From: Falsirhodobacter sp051195255
GTDB lineage: Bacteria > Pseudomonadota > Alphaproteobacteria > Rhodobacterales > Rhodobacteraceae
Length of the DNA: 64,000 nucleotides
NCBI RefSeq assembly: GCF_051195255.1
Contig: NZ_JBNJLK010000003.1
Location: 1 to 64,000 of the forward strand
Direction: 5' to 3'
Below the pieces are notes generated by a model. That model was not told the DNA's origin, ran no database searches, and saw only the letters and a list, made by a program, of their open reading frames with translations. Both the position numbers and the translations under genes were made by a program. How positions within the stretch are numbered: the first letter of the stretch is position 1; each line of letters starts with the position of its first letter. Shown piece after piece: positions 26,975-35,574 of this stretch.

Positions 26975-27832
26975 TTACAGGATCGGCTGGCCGCCCGTGA
27001 CGGCGATGGTCGCCCCCGAGGTGTAGCTGGAGCGCGGTTCCGCCAGCATCACATAGGCCGAGGCGAGTTCGGCCGGCTGACCGGCGCGCTGGAACGGCAC
27101 CTGCTTGCCGAAATTCGCCACCTTGTCGGCGGGCATGGTCGAGGGGATCAGCGGCGTCCAGATCGGGCCCGGTGCCACGCAGTTCACGCGGATGCCGTCC
27201 TCGGCCAGACCCTGCGCCAGCGCCGCCGTCAGCGTCTGGATCGCGCCCTTCGTCGTGGCATAGGCCAACAGACCCGGGTTCGGCTTGTCCGCGTTGATGG
27301 AGGTGGTGTTCACGATGGCCGAGCCCGGCTTCATGTGCGGCGTCGCGGCCTTGATCAGGTAGAACATGGCGTGGAGGTTGATCTGGAAGGTGATCTCCCA
27401 CTCCTCGTCCGGGATGTCGGTCAGCTTGTCGAACGTCGCCTGGTGCGCGGCATTGTTGACCAGGATGTCGATCCCGCCCAGTTCCGAAATGGTCCGGTCC
27501 ACGATCTGGCGGCAATGCTCGGCCTTGGCAATGTTGCCCGGCAGAAGAAGGGCCTTGCGACCGGCTTCGCGCACCAGACGGGCCGTTTCCTCGGCGTCGT
27601 CATCCTCGTTCAGGTAGGAGATCGCCACATCCGCGCCTTCGCGCGCATAGGCAAGCGCGACGGCGCGGCCGATGCCGCTGTCGGCCCCCGTGATCAGCGC
27701 CTTCAGTCCCGCCAGACGGCCGGACCCGACATAGCTTTCCTCGCCATGGTCGGGGCGCGGGGTCATCTTCTCGGTCTGGCCGGGCATGTCCTGCTGCTGT
27801 TCGGGATAGGGGGGCTTGGGATAGTTGGTCAT
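26975..27832 (-). CDS. SDR oxidoreductase of the YghA/GspA39 stress type
   Basis: This 285-residue classical SDR has a 40-residue Pro/Gln-rich N-terminal leader (NYPKPPYPEQQQDMPGQTEK) typical of YghA and general stress protein 39. The cofactor motif is TGADSGIGRA, NNAA is at the usual place, and the catalytic Ser is in NTTSINA with Tyr/Lys in YATTKGA. The family reduces small aldehydes or ketones with NAD(P)H. The ATG at 27832 has AGGA upstream. A near-consensus EcfG promoter precedes it, in line with stress induction of relatives. Confidence 0.9.
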   Translation of the reverse strand: MTNYPKPPYPEQQQDMPGQTEKMTPRPDHGEESYVGSGRLAGLKALITGADSGIGRAVALAYAREGADVAISYLNEDDDAEETARLVREAGRKALLLPGNIAKAEHCRQIVDRTISELGGIDILVNNAAHQATFDKLTDIPDEEWEITFQINLHAMFYLIKAATPHMKPGSAIVNTTSINADKPNPGLLAYATTKGAIQTLTAALAQGLAEDGIRVNCVAPGPIWTPLIPSTMPADKVANFGKQVPFQRAGQPAELASAYVMLAEPRSSYTSGATIAVTGGQPIL

Positions 27833-27881
27833 GGGAAATCCTGCTGTTCTGGTCGTCCTTACGCAAGCTGCGCATGGGGAA

Positions 27882-27906
27882 GGAACAGCCGGATGCCCGA
27901 TCCGTT
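27882..27906 (+). promoter_or_regulatory. EcfG-type promoter toward the inositol monophosphatase gene
   Basis: GGAAC (27882-27886), a 16-nt spacer and CGTT (27903-27906) are an exact match to the consensus. Transcription would begin near 27914, about 73 nt before the ATG at 27987. Confidence 0.65.
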
Positions 27907-27908
27907 CC
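27884..27908 (-). promoter_or_regulatory. EcfG-like promoter toward the SDR gene
   Basis: The same segment read on the minus strand gives GGAAC (27908-27904), 16 nt and TGTT (27887-27884), one mismatch from consensus. The overlapping, nearly palindromic arrangement would let one site fire both ways, with a start near 27876 and a 44-nt leader to the SDR ATG. Confidence 0.6.
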
Positions 27909-27986
27909 TGAAAACCTTGCGACGGCTTGAGGTCGGGGCGGCGGCCCGCTACGCCTTGGGGGCATGACAGCGGCAGGGAGCCGGCA

Positions 27987-28811
27987 ATGGACCACAGCAC
28001 ACGGGACGGCCTGATCGAGGCGGTCCGCCACGCGGCACGGGAAGACATCCTGCCGCGTTTCCGCAACCTGTCCCCCGACGCGATCGAGGTGAAGACCGGC
28101 CCGCAGGATCTGGTGACCGTGGCCGACAAGGCCGCCGAACGGTCCATCGCGGCCGCCGCCGAACGCCTGTGCCCCGGCGCGCTGGTGGTGGGGGAGGAGG
28201 CGGTGGAAGCCGATCCGTCCCTGCTGGACCGGCTGGCCGGCGCGGATCACGCGGTCATCATCGATCCGATCGACGGGACGGGAAACTTCGTCAACGGGAT
28301 GGCCACCTTCGGCACGATCCTTGCGGTCACGAAGGCGGGCGAGACGGTGTTCGGCCTGCTTTACGATCCGGTGGGGGATGACTGGATCATGGCCACCAAG
28401 GGGGAGGGGGCGTGGTACTGCCGCCCCGGCCATCCGCCCCTGCGCCTGACGGGCTCTGAAGCTGTTCCGCTGGCGGGGGCGCGGGCCTTCGTGCCGCTGT
28501 TCCTTTATCCGCCGGAACGTCGGGCCGCGGTGGCCGGAACGCTGCCCGCCTTTGCCCGCGCGTCGGACCTGCGCTGTTCCTGCCACGAATACCGCCAGTT
28601 CGCGCTGGGCCATGCCGAGGTGATCGTGTCGCCCATGGCGAAGCCCTGGGATCACGCGGCGGGAATGCTGGTCGTGGCCGAATGCGGGGGTGTGGGCTGG
28701 TCGAACGGCCGGATGGGATATGATCCCGCCCGGCCGGTGCCCCCCGTGGTTGTCGCCGCCACGGAGGATCTGCTGCACGAGGTGCTGGGGATGACGGCGC
28801 TGTTCGGCTAA
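27987..28811 (+). CDS. inositol monophosphatase-family phosphatase
   Basis: This 274-residue Mg-dependent sugar/nucleotide phosphatase of the IMPase superfamily shows the metal motifs VVGEEAVE, IDPIDGTGNFVNG (motif A) and KPWDHAAGMLVVAECGG (motif B). It could act on inositol-1-phosphate, histidinol phosphate, fructose-1,6-bisphosphate or PAP; the sequence does not settle which. It is monocistronic and divergent from the SDR gene, and the two share an EcfG-type promoter region. Confidence 0.9.
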   Translation: MDHSTRDGLIEAVRHAAREDILPRFRNLSPDAIEVKTGPQDLVTVADKAAERSIAAAAERLCPGALVVGEEAVEADPSLLDRLAGADHAVIIDPIDGTGNFVNGMATFGTILAVTKAGETVFGLLYDPVGDDWIMATKGEGAWYCRPGHPPLRLTGSEAVPLAGARAFVPLFLYPPERRAAVAGTLPAFARASDLRCSCHEYRQFALGHAEVIVSPMAKPWDHAAGMLVVAECGGVGWSNGRMGYDPARPVPPVVVAATEDLLHEVLGMTALFG

Positions 28812-28826
28812 ACCGCGCCGTCGGGG

Positions 28827-29855
28827 TCACTTCACCCCGAAGCGCAACCGCGTTTCGTGCCGGTACACCTCGCCCGCCCGGAGGAGGGAGAGCGGGAAGT
28901 CCGGACGGTTCGGGCTATCGGGCCAACGCTGGGGTTCCAGGCAGAAGGCGTCGCCCACGCGCGGCGACAGGCCGCCCTTGCCCGGACGGGTGGGCGACAG
29001 GAGGTTGCCGGAATACAGCTGCACCCCCGGCTGATCGGTCCACATCTCCATCCACCGGCCCGAGGCGGGATCGTGCACCACGGCCGCGCGTTTGCCGTTC
29101 AGGCAGAAGTTGTGGTCATAGCCCTGACCGCGCCGAAGCTGTTCGTCATCGGCCCGGATGGCCTCGCCCAAGGGGCGCGGCGTGCGGAAGTCGAAGGGGG
29201 TGCCTTCGACAGGTGCAGGCGGGCCTTCCGGGATCATGGTCGTGTCCACCGGCAGATAGCGGTCCGCATCGATCTGCATCACATGCCCCATCACGTCCCG
29301 CATCCGGGCCGCGTCGCGCAGATGGCCGCCAAGGTTGAAGAACGAATGGTTCGTCAGGTTCACGAACGTGTCGGCGTCCGTTTCCGCCTCGAACAGAAGG
29401 CGCAGCTCGGGGCCGTCCATGTCGGTCAGCGCATAGGTCACGCGGGCGGTCAGGTTGCCGGGAAATCCCTGATCGCCGTCGGGGCTGACCAGCGACAGGG
29501 TAACGGAGGTGTCGTCGCAATGCTCGATCGTCCAGGGGCGGCGGTCGAACCCGTCCGGCCCGCCATGCAGGGCGTTGCCGTTCTGATTCGGGGTCACCTG
29601 CCCGCCGGGGATGCGCCCGCCCGCCAGCCGGTTGGCATAGCGGCCGACCGTGGCGCCATACATGCTGCGATGCGCCAGATAGCCGTCGGGATCGTCATGG
29701 CCCAGAACCACGTCGTCCAGCCGCCCCTCGCGGTCGGGCAGGATCAGGGCCTGAAGGGCGGCGCCGAAGGTGATGATCCGCGCCTCGACGCCCGAGGGCA
29801 GGCGCAGGGTGACCCGCTCCATCTGCGGGCCGAAGGCTTCGCGCAGGACGCTCAT
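28827..29855 (-). CDS. galM: aldose 1-epimerase (galactose mutarotase)
   Basis: This 342-residue mutarotase interconverts alpha and beta anomers of galactose or related aldoses. The motifs are VGRYANRLAGGRI, NALHGGPDGFDRRPW, LTNHSFFNLGGH (catalytic His) and the C-terminal Glu region CLEPQRWPDSPN. No signal peptide is apparent, so it is cytoplasmic. Its start overlaps the stop of the upstream sugar dehydrogenase by 4 nt. This couples anomer supply to oxidation at C1. Confidence 0.93.
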   Translation of the reverse strand: MSVLREAFGPQMERVTLRLPSGVEARIITFGAALQALILPDREGRLDDVVLGHDDPDGYLAHRSMYGATVGRYANRLAGGRIPGGQVTPNQNGNALHGGPDGFDRRPWTIEHCDDTSVTLSLVSPDGDQGFPGNLTARVTYALTDMDGPELRLLFEAETDADTFVNLTNHSFFNLGGHLRDAARMRDVMGHVMQIDADRYLPVDTTMIPEGPPAPVEGTPFDFRTPRPLGEAIRADDEQLRRGQGYDHNFCLNGKRAAVVHDPASGRWMEMWTDQPGVQLYSGNLLSPTRPGKGGLSPRVGDAFCLEPQRWPDSPNRPDFPLSLLRAGEVYRHETRLRFGVK

Positions 29856-30769
29856 TCCTCGAACGCCTCCACCTGGTGGCGGTTGGCCAGAAGGAAGGCG
29901 TCGGCCACCAATTGCAGGGGCGCCAGGTCAACGTCGGACTGTCCGGCGCGGATCAGGTCGGCGAAGCGGGCGTAAAGGCGGGCGTATTCGCGGTCGGGCG
30001 CGGCCATCTGTTCGACCCCGTCCAGATGCAGGCGGCTGCCGCCATGCGACAGGCGCAGGGTGCCGTTCTCCGTTTCCACCTCGATGTCCCAGGTCTGGGG
30101 GCCGGTCTGGCGCCAGTCGAACTCCGCCTCCACCGGCGCGCCGCCGCATTCCATCGCGACGCGGGCCGCGATGGGGGCCGCGCGGTTGGACGGGAAGGAC
30201 AGTTCGGCCGCCGTCACGAACAGGGGCGCGGGCAGGATGGCGGTCGCGATGGACAGGGCATTGATGCCCGGATCGAAGACGCCTAGGCCCCCCGCCTGCC
30301 AGATCCATTCCTGACCGGGATGCCAGTGGCGCACATCCTCTTTCCACGTGATGCGCACATGGCGGATGGGGCGCGTGGCCAGCCAGTCGCGGGCCGCGTC
30401 CACCGCCGCCGCTTCGCGCGAATGCCAGGTGGCAAACAGGGTCACGCCCGCGGCCTTTGCCTGTCGGGCCAGGTCCTGCACCTCGGTCACGGTGGCGCCG
30501 GGCGGTTTTTCCAGCATCACGTGCCGACCGGCGGCGATGGCGGCGCGGGCCTGCGCGTGGCGGCCCTGCGGCGGCGTGCACAGGGTGATGGCCTCCGCCT
30601 CCTCGGCCGCCAGAAGGGCGTCGATCTCCGGATAGGATGGCAGGTCCGGATGGCCGGCGTGGCGGCTGGCGATGGCCGTCAGGCGCACCCCCTCGGTCTG
30701 TTCGATGGCCGGCAGATGCTGGTCCCGCGCGATCTTGCCAAGGCCCACGAGGGCCAGTCGGATGGTCAT
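29852..30769 (-). CDS. D-galactose/L-arabinose 1-dehydrogenase-like (Gfo/Idh family)
   Basis: This 305-residue NAD(P)-dependent enzyme closely follows the D-galactose/L-arabinose 1-dehydrogenases of proteobacteria, which oxidise the aldose to its lactone. The Rossmann motif is VGLGKIARDQH and EKPPG lies near residue 90. The family-specific stretch WKEDVRHWHPGQEWIWQAGG then GVFDPGINALS is present, as is FDWRQTGPQTWDIEVET. It forms a two-gene operon with galM, with start ATG 30769. Lactonase, dehydratase and aldolase genes of the oxidative pathway are not in the window. Confidence 0.85.
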   Translation of the reverse strand: MTIRLALVGLGKIARDQHLPAIEQTEGVRLTAIASRHAGHPDLPSYPEIDALLAAEEAEAITLCTPPQGRHAQARAAIAAGRHVMLEKPPGATVTEVQDLARQAKAAGVTLFATWHSREAAAVDAARDWLATRPIRHVRITWKEDVRHWHPGQEWIWQAGGLGVFDPGINALSIATAILPAPLFVTAAELSFPSNRAAPIAARVAMECGGAPVEAEFDWRQTGPQTWDIEVETENGTLRLSHGGSRLHLDGVEQMAAPDREYARLYARFADLIRAGQSDVDLAPLQLVADAFLLANRHQVEAFEE

Positions 30770-30852
30770 GTGTTTCCTCCCCTATGTCCTTGCGGACAGG
30801 CGGAAGGTTCACCATCCGGTGGCGCGTGGCAAGCCCGTTCGCGCAGGCGTCC

Positions 30853-31620
30853 TCAGGTCAGGTGGGGGCGCACGTTCGGGCCAAGGGTGACGGTCATCCC
30901 GCGGGCCTCGGCCTCCCGCATCCGGCGGGCGATCAGGGGCTTTTCCAGCGCGGGATTGTGCACGTCGGAGGCCGCGGCCCAAGCCATCGCCTCGGCCCCC
31001 GTGCGGACCTGATCGTTGTAGCTGGGCGCATAGGGGGTGGAAAAGAAGGTGAAGCCGTGGATCGCCAGTTCCGCCAGATCGCAGCCGAGGAACCAGGCGA
31101 TGGCGCTGGTGCCCACGGTCGGCTGGAACCCCGTCAGGTCCTGCCGAAGCTGCGCGCAGAAGCGGGTGGAGGGCACGTTCAGCGCGATGCCGGTGCCCTC
31201 CAGCTCTCGCCGTTTACGGTGGACGCGGGCCTTGCTGCCCTTGAAGCTCCAATGCGGGAAGACGACCGTGCGTACCCCGTGCCGCTTCAACACCTCGGGC
31301 GGGACGGCGCCGGCGCTGCGGGGGCCGTCCTCGTTCAGGTTGTGGAACAGGACATCGGTGCGCGACCCCAGCCGGGCGGGGTCGCGTTCGGCCAGAAACA
31401 GTCCGCTGTTCAGGCGGACGATCACGTCATGCCCGTCCATGTCCACGCCCTGAAGATCGTCCGTCACCGTCTGGGCCGGGCCGATGATGATGACACGCCG
31501 TCCGGCAAAGGGCTCGCGCGCCAGCGTCGGGATGCGCCAGGGGTTGAGGGGCGAGGCCGACAGGGCGAACCGAAGCCGCCTTTGCGCCAGATCCAGCCGG
31601 CGGGTCAGGGTGGGGGGCAT
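30853..31620 (-). CDS. GT29-like (sialyltransferase-type) glycosyltransferase
   Basis: This 255-residue protein has a sialylmotif-like arrangement. RRVIIIGPAQTVTDDLQG followed by VDMDGHDVIVRLNSG recalls the L motif (G..D..D.V.R.N), and PTVGTSAIAWFLGCDLAELA plus IHGFTFFST recalls the S motif. Bacterial GT29-like proteins of this sort occur in capsule and surface-glycan loci. The start at 31620 has AAAGGA upstream; the much longer open frame above it is antisense to the Stealth gene. It is divergent from the Stealth-type gene with a 111-bp gap. The assignment rests on remembered motif patterns. Confidence 0.6.
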   Translation of the reverse strand: MPPTLTRRLDLAQRRLRFALSASPLNPWRIPTLAREPFAGRRVIIIGPAQTVTDDLQGVDMDGHDVIVRLNSGLFLAERDPARLGSRTDVLFHNLNEDGPRSAGAVPPEVLKRHGVRTVVFPHWSFKGSKARVHRKRRELEGTGIALNVPSTRFCAQLRQDLTGFQPTVGTSAIAWFLGCDLAELAIHGFTFFSTPYAPSYNDQVRTGAEAMAWAAASDVHNPALEKPLIARRMREAEARGMTVTLGPNVRPHLT

Positions 31621-31731
31621 GGCGGGCGGTCCTTTGCGCAAGGGGTGCAGGGCCGCGACCCGGCGGGCTTTGACTTGATAAACCCGCGTCCGAATGTCAA
31701 GTTTCCCCGCTTGCAGCCGGAAGGAACGGGA

Positions 31732-32682
31732 ATGGTGGACGCGGTCATCACATGGGTTGACGGGGACGATCCGGCGCACGCGGCGAAGCGTCAGCGCTTC
31801 GCGGGCGGCACGGTGCATCCGAACGCCCGCTCCGCGACCCGCTTCGCCAGCCGGGGGGAGATCGGGTACGGCGTCTGGTCGATCCTGACCTTCTGTCCCT
31901 TCGTGGACCGCGTCTTCATCGTCACCGACGACCAGAGGCCGCAAGCGGTGGAGGCTTTGTTCGCCAACCGTCCCGACTGGCGCGACCGTGTGCGGATCGT
32001 CGATCACCGCGACCTTTACCGCGAACATGCGGACCTTCTGCCGGTGTTCAGCTCCCGCTCCATCGAGACGATGCTGTTCCGCATCCCGGATCTGGCGGAG
32101 CATTTCATCTATCTGAACGACGACATCTTCATCGGGCGGCCGGTGGCGGAGTATCTGTTCTTCCGCGACGGGCGTCCGGTGCTGCACGGGCGCCTGCACC
32201 GTTTCCCCAACCCGGTTCTGGCGCGGCTGAAGGCGTGGCTGAAGCCGGGACCCGCGCGGGCCGGGTTCAAGGACGCGCAGCAGCGGGCGGCCCGTCTGGT
32301 GGGGGTGACGGATCGTTATTTTCTGGCCGAACACCGACCCCACCCGATGCGCCGCTCCACGATGGAGGGGTTCTTCGACGCGCGCCCCGACCTGCTGCGC
32401 GCGCAGGCCGCGCCGCGTTTCCGCAGCGCCGACCAGTTTTCCCCGATCGGGCTGGCCCATCATCTGGAGCTTCTGGCCGGGGCGCAGGTCGTTCCGCCCA
32501 GCCCCTCGGGCTATCTGAAACCGACCAGCCGACCGGACAGACGTGCGGCCGTGCTGGAAGCGTTGCGGCAGGGGCGTCTGGACACGATCTGCATCCAGAG
32601 CCTGGATGCCATGGCGCCCGCCGATCAGGACGCGGTCGTGGCCGAACTGGACGCTTGGGTGGCCGCGGGCAGCACCGCCTGA
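31732..32682 (+). CDS. Stealth-family capsular sugar-phosphate transferase
   Basis: This 316-residue protein is of the Stealth family, hexose-1-phosphate transferases that build phosphodiester-linked capsule polymers. Conserved region 1 is DAVITWVDGDDP at the N-terminus. Region 2 spans IGYGVWSILTFCPFVDRVFI to SSRSIETMLFRIPDLAEHF and YLNDDIFIG. Region 3 is HRPHPMRRSTMEGFFD. AAGGAACGGGA precedes the ATG. The 3' end overlaps the convergent glycosyltransferase gene by 58 bp. It is the best evidence for a capsule-like surface polymer in this organism. Confidence 0.88.
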   Translation: MVDAVITWVDGDDPAHAAKRQRFAGGTVHPNARSATRFASRGEIGYGVWSILTFCPFVDRVFIVTDDQRPQAVEALFANRPDWRDRVRIVDHRDLYREHADLLPVFSSRSIETMLFRIPDLAEHFIYLNDDIFIGRPVAEYLFFRDGRPVLHGRLHRFPNPVLARLKAWLKPGPARAGFKDAQQRAARLVGVTDRYFLAEHRPHPMRRSTMEGFFDARPDLLRAQAAPRFRSADQFSPIGLAHHLELLAGAQVVPPSPSGYLKPTSRPDRRAAVLEALRQGRLDTICIQSLDAMAPADQDAVVAELDAWVAAGSTA

Positions 32683-33872
32683 CGGAAGGCGCGGGCGCGG
32701 GCATCAAGTCCCGGCGGATGGACGACCTCGCCCCCCATGCGGCGCAGCAGCGTGTCGGTGCTGAAGCGCGCCGCCGCGTCATCGCGGCAGGCGGCGAGGT
32801 AGTGCAGCCGTCCAGCATCGTCCGCCGTCAGACGGTCGATCACGCCCTCTACCTCGTGCGGTTCGCAGTAGAGCGCGAGATCTCCGAAGGTCGGCTCGAA
32901 GAACGGGGGCAGGACGACGGGCAGGCCGGACATCACCGCCTCGATCACGGTGCGGCCGAAGGCCTCGTCCCTGGTGCGTGCGGGGAAGTAGACGAAGACG
33001 TCCAGCGCCGCCAGATACGCCTCCACCCCCGTCGTGCCGAAGGGCAGGACCGTCCAGTTCGCGGGCAGGGTGCCCAGCCGCCGCTGCGCCGTGTCGGCTC
33101 CGCCCATGATGGACACGCGGATGTCGGGCCGGTCGGGATAGGCGGCGGCCAGTTCGGTCGGGTCCTCCAGCCACTTGCTGGCGTGGTCGCGCGCGTGGCG
33201 GCCAATCACGATGGGCGCGGTCAGTTGCGCGCGCGGGCGGAACTGGAACAGGTCGGTGCGGAAGGCGGGCGGCCAGTCTTCGGAGCTGAGCCGGTCGGGG
33301 ATGCCGGTCCCTTGCAGCGCCTTGTCGGATTCCGCGCGGATGATCGGGCTGATGGGATGGATCCGCGAACGCGGCAGCCCGATCTCCGCCACGCGGCGGT
33401 GCAGGGCGGGCCAGTCGAACAGGGGTTTGCCGTCCTCGTTCCAGGCGGAGTTGTTGACGATGTAGAGCGCGCGGTCCGCCTGGATGCGGGGGATCAGCCG
33501 GGCGAAGTTCGGTGTCATCACCATGCGGGGGCCGCGGGCGATCAACGTCTTGCAGCGGATCTGCCCCACGGCGTGCGCCGGCACGATGGCGTGCTGATAG
33601 GGCATGAAGCGTTCCGCGATCCGGTGCCGCTTCCAGGGCGACCGCTTGACCGGGCAGTGCACGATCACAACAGTCATCCCCGCCGCCGTCAGCGTCTGGT
33701 ATTCGGTCAGGGTGGTCATGGCGTTCCCGCCCACGAAGGCGCAGTTCGTGACGATGCAGACATCGGCGTCGATGTCGCCGCCCGCATGGAACCGGTCGCC
33801 TTCCACCACGCCGCGCGGCGGGGGCGGGGCGATGCGGTTGAACAGCGACCACAGGCCGAGGGACGGTGTCAT
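32625..33872 (-). CDS. GT-B glycosyltransferase
   Basis: This 415-residue glycosyltransferase has an N-terminal half with CIVTNCAFVGGNAMTTLTEY and a donor domain with DEAFGRTVIEAVMSGLPVVL (an EAFGR...EA motif of GT4-like enzymes). Residues after about 385 are Ala/Ser/Thr-rich and coincide with the overlap with the Stealth gene. The start at 33872 has GGAGG 6 nt upstream. It has no membrane segment. It converges on the Stealth gene and probably works on the same surface glycan; donor and acceptor are unknown. Confidence 0.78.
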   Translation of the reverse strand: MTPSLGLWSLFNRIAPPPPRGVVEGDRFHAGGDIDADVCIVTNCAFVGGNAMTTLTEYQTLTAAGMTVVIVHCPVKRSPWKRHRIAERFMPYQHAIVPAHAVGQIRCKTLIARGPRMVMTPNFARLIPRIQADRALYIVNNSAWNEDGKPLFDWPALHRRVAEIGLPRSRIHPISPIIRAESDKALQGTGIPDRLSSEDWPPAFRTDLFQFRPRAQLTAPIVIGRHARDHASKWLEDPTELAAAYPDRPDIRVSIMGGADTAQRRLGTLPANWTVLPFGTTGVEAYLAALDVFVYFPARTRDEAFGRTVIEAVMSGLPVVLPPFFEPTFGDLALYCEPHEVEGVIDRLTADDAGRLHYLAACRDDAAARFSTDTLLRRMGGEVVHPPGLDARARAFRQAVLPAATQASSSATTAS

Positions 33873-34008
33873 GGCAAGCCTCCGCAGAACATCCGCCCCG
33901 CCATAGCACGGCCCGCCGGCATGCCGCCAGAGCACGGGCGAACGGCAGAGAGTAGACCGCCCCCGGTGCCCGTGCTAACCACCGCAAAAAGGCGAAACGG
34001 AGCGTCCC

Positions 34009-34812
34009 ATGATCAAGCAGGTCATTTGCATCAACTGGGGCACGAAGTATGGCCCCCGGTTCATCAACCGCCTTTACGCCATGGTGGCCCGCAACATCAC
34101 GCCGCCCTTCGCCTTCACCTGCTTCACCGACAGCACCGAAGGCGTCCGCCCCGAGGTGGATTGCCAGCCGCTGCCCGAACTCGACTTCGTGATGCCCGTG
34201 AACACCAAGGGCAAGTGGCCCAAGGCCCGATTGTGGAGCGAGCGTCTGGGCACCCTGGAAGGCCCCGTGCTGTTCCTGGACCTCGATCTGGTGATCACCG
34301 GCAACCTCGACGAGTTCTTCACCTATGGCGGCCCGGACGAGGTCATCCTGTCGCGCAACCCCGCCAAGCCGTTCGAGCGTGTGGGCCAGACCTCGGTCTT
34401 CCGGTTCCCGGTGGGCAAGCTTGTGTCGCTGCAAAAAACGTTCCTAGCCAATCCGCAGGCGGTGGCCGACGAATACCGCTATGAACAGCGCTTCGTGACG
34501 CGCAACGCGCCGGGGGGCGTCGATCTGTTTCCCAAACGCTGGGTGCAGCATTTCCGCTATCAGTGCATGCACACCTTCCCGCTGAACCTGTTCCTGACGC
34601 CGCGCCTGCCCAAGGGCACCAAGATCGTCATCTTCCCCGGCGGCGTGCATCCCGAACACGCCATCCAGGGCGGCTGGGTCGGGCGCGAGGGGTGGAGCCT
34701 GTGGCAGCATCTGCGTGGCCTGAACCGCAAGCACAAGGACGGTTCGCGCTGGCGGTATCTGCGCCACTACATGAAGCCCACCGCCTGGGTGCGCGACGCT
34801 TGGCGGGAATGA
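34009..34812 (+). CDS. GT-A-type glycosyltransferase (capsular polysaccharide type)
   Basis: This 267-residue protein begins VICINWGTKYGPRFINRLYA and carries FLDLDLVITGNLDEF, a DxD donor-metal motif as in GT8-like transferases. The C-terminus holds the conserved FPGGVHPEHAIQGGW segment and many basic residues. Such proteins occur in capsule or LPS loci. The gene has its own 136-bp upstream region and is followed after 1 bp by the TSUP gene, so the two are probably cotranscribed. Confidence 0.75.
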   Translation: MIKQVICINWGTKYGPRFINRLYAMVARNITPPFAFTCFTDSTEGVRPEVDCQPLPELDFVMPVNTKGKWPKARLWSERLGTLEGPVLFLDLDLVITGNLDEFFTYGGPDEVILSRNPAKPFERVGQTSVFRFPVGKLVSLQKTFLANPQAVADEYRYEQRFVTRNAPGGVDLFPKRWVQHFRYQCMHTFPLNLFLTPRLPKGTKIVIFPGGVHPEHAIQGGWVGREGWSLWQHLRGLNRKHKDGSRWRYLRHYMKPTAWVRDAWRE

Positions 34813-34813
34813 C

Positions 34814-35572
34814 ATGTTCGAACTTTCGGCTGAACTGGTCGCCTTTTTGCTGGCGGCGGCCTTTCTGGGCGCCTTCATCGACGCCATCGCGGGCGGCGGG
34901 GGTCTGATCACGCTTCCCGCGTTCCTGATGGCGGGGGTGGATCCATTCACGGCGCTGTCCACGAACAAGCTTCAGGGGGTCTTCGGGTCGGCGACCTCGG
35001 CGCTCAGCTATGCGCGGGCGGGGCATGTGGATCTGCGGCGGCAGGGTTTGGGGGCCTTGGTGGCGCTGATCTGCGGCGGATTGGGGGCGGCGGTGGCGGG
35101 GTGGATCCCGACCGACGCCCTGCGCCTGATCCTGCCGGTGATCCTGATCGGGATCGCGCTGTTCTTCGCGCTGAAGCCGGGCCTTTCGGACACGGATCGC
35201 GTGCAGCGGGTGACGCCTTTGGCCTTCACCACCTTCTTCGTGCCGATCATCGCGGGCTATGACGGCCTGATCGGGCCGGGGGCGGGGTCCTTCTACATGA
35301 TGGGCTTCGTCCTGCTGGCGGGCTACGGCATCCTGAAGGCCACGGCGCACACGAAGCTGCTGAACTTCGCGTCGAACCTGGGCGGGCTGCTGGTTTTCGC
35401 GGCCTTTGGTGCGCCCCTGTGGGCGACGGGGTTGGCCATGGCCGTGGCGGCGATCGCCGGCGCGCGTCTGGGCGCGATGCTGGCGATGCGGATCGGTGCC
35501 AACGTCATCAAGCCGCTGCTGGTCGTCACCTCCACCGCGATGGCGCTGCGGCTGATATGGCAGATGCTGTGA
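34814..35572 (+). CDS. TSUP-family (TauE/SafE) transporter, copy 1
   Basis: This 252-residue inner-membrane protein of the sulfite exporter TauE/SafE family has about eight hydrophobic segments. Both family repeats are seen: FIDAIAGGGGLITLPAFL with STNKLQGVFGSATSA in the first half, and IAGYDGLIGPGAGSFYMMGF with AHTKLLNFASNLGG in the second. The family moves sulfur-containing organic anions across the membrane; the substrate is unspecified. The stop lies 2 bp from the convergent WGR gene. Confidence 0.88.
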   Translation: MFELSAELVAFLLAAAFLGAFIDAIAGGGGLITLPAFLMAGVDPFTALSTNKLQGVFGSATSALSYARAGHVDLRRQGLGALVALICGGLGAAVAGWIPTDALRLILPVILIGIALFFALKPGLSDTDRVQRVTPLAFTTFFVPIIAGYDGLIGPGAGSFYMMGFVLLAGYGILKATAHTKLLNFASNLGGLLVFAAFGAPLWATGLAMAVAAIAGARLGAMLAMRIGANVIKPLLVVTSTAMALRLIWQML

Positions 35573-35574
35573 CC

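Noticed and set aside
25713..27515. 600-codon minus-strand open frame
   Set aside because: It is antisense to copy 3 of the CgeB genes and the UDP-xylose synthase gene and then out of frame within the SDR gene; it arises from high GC content.
32235..34484. 749-codon plus-strand open frame
   Set aside because: It lies out of frame or antisense across three well-supported glycosyltransferase-type genes and has no ribosome site or family match.
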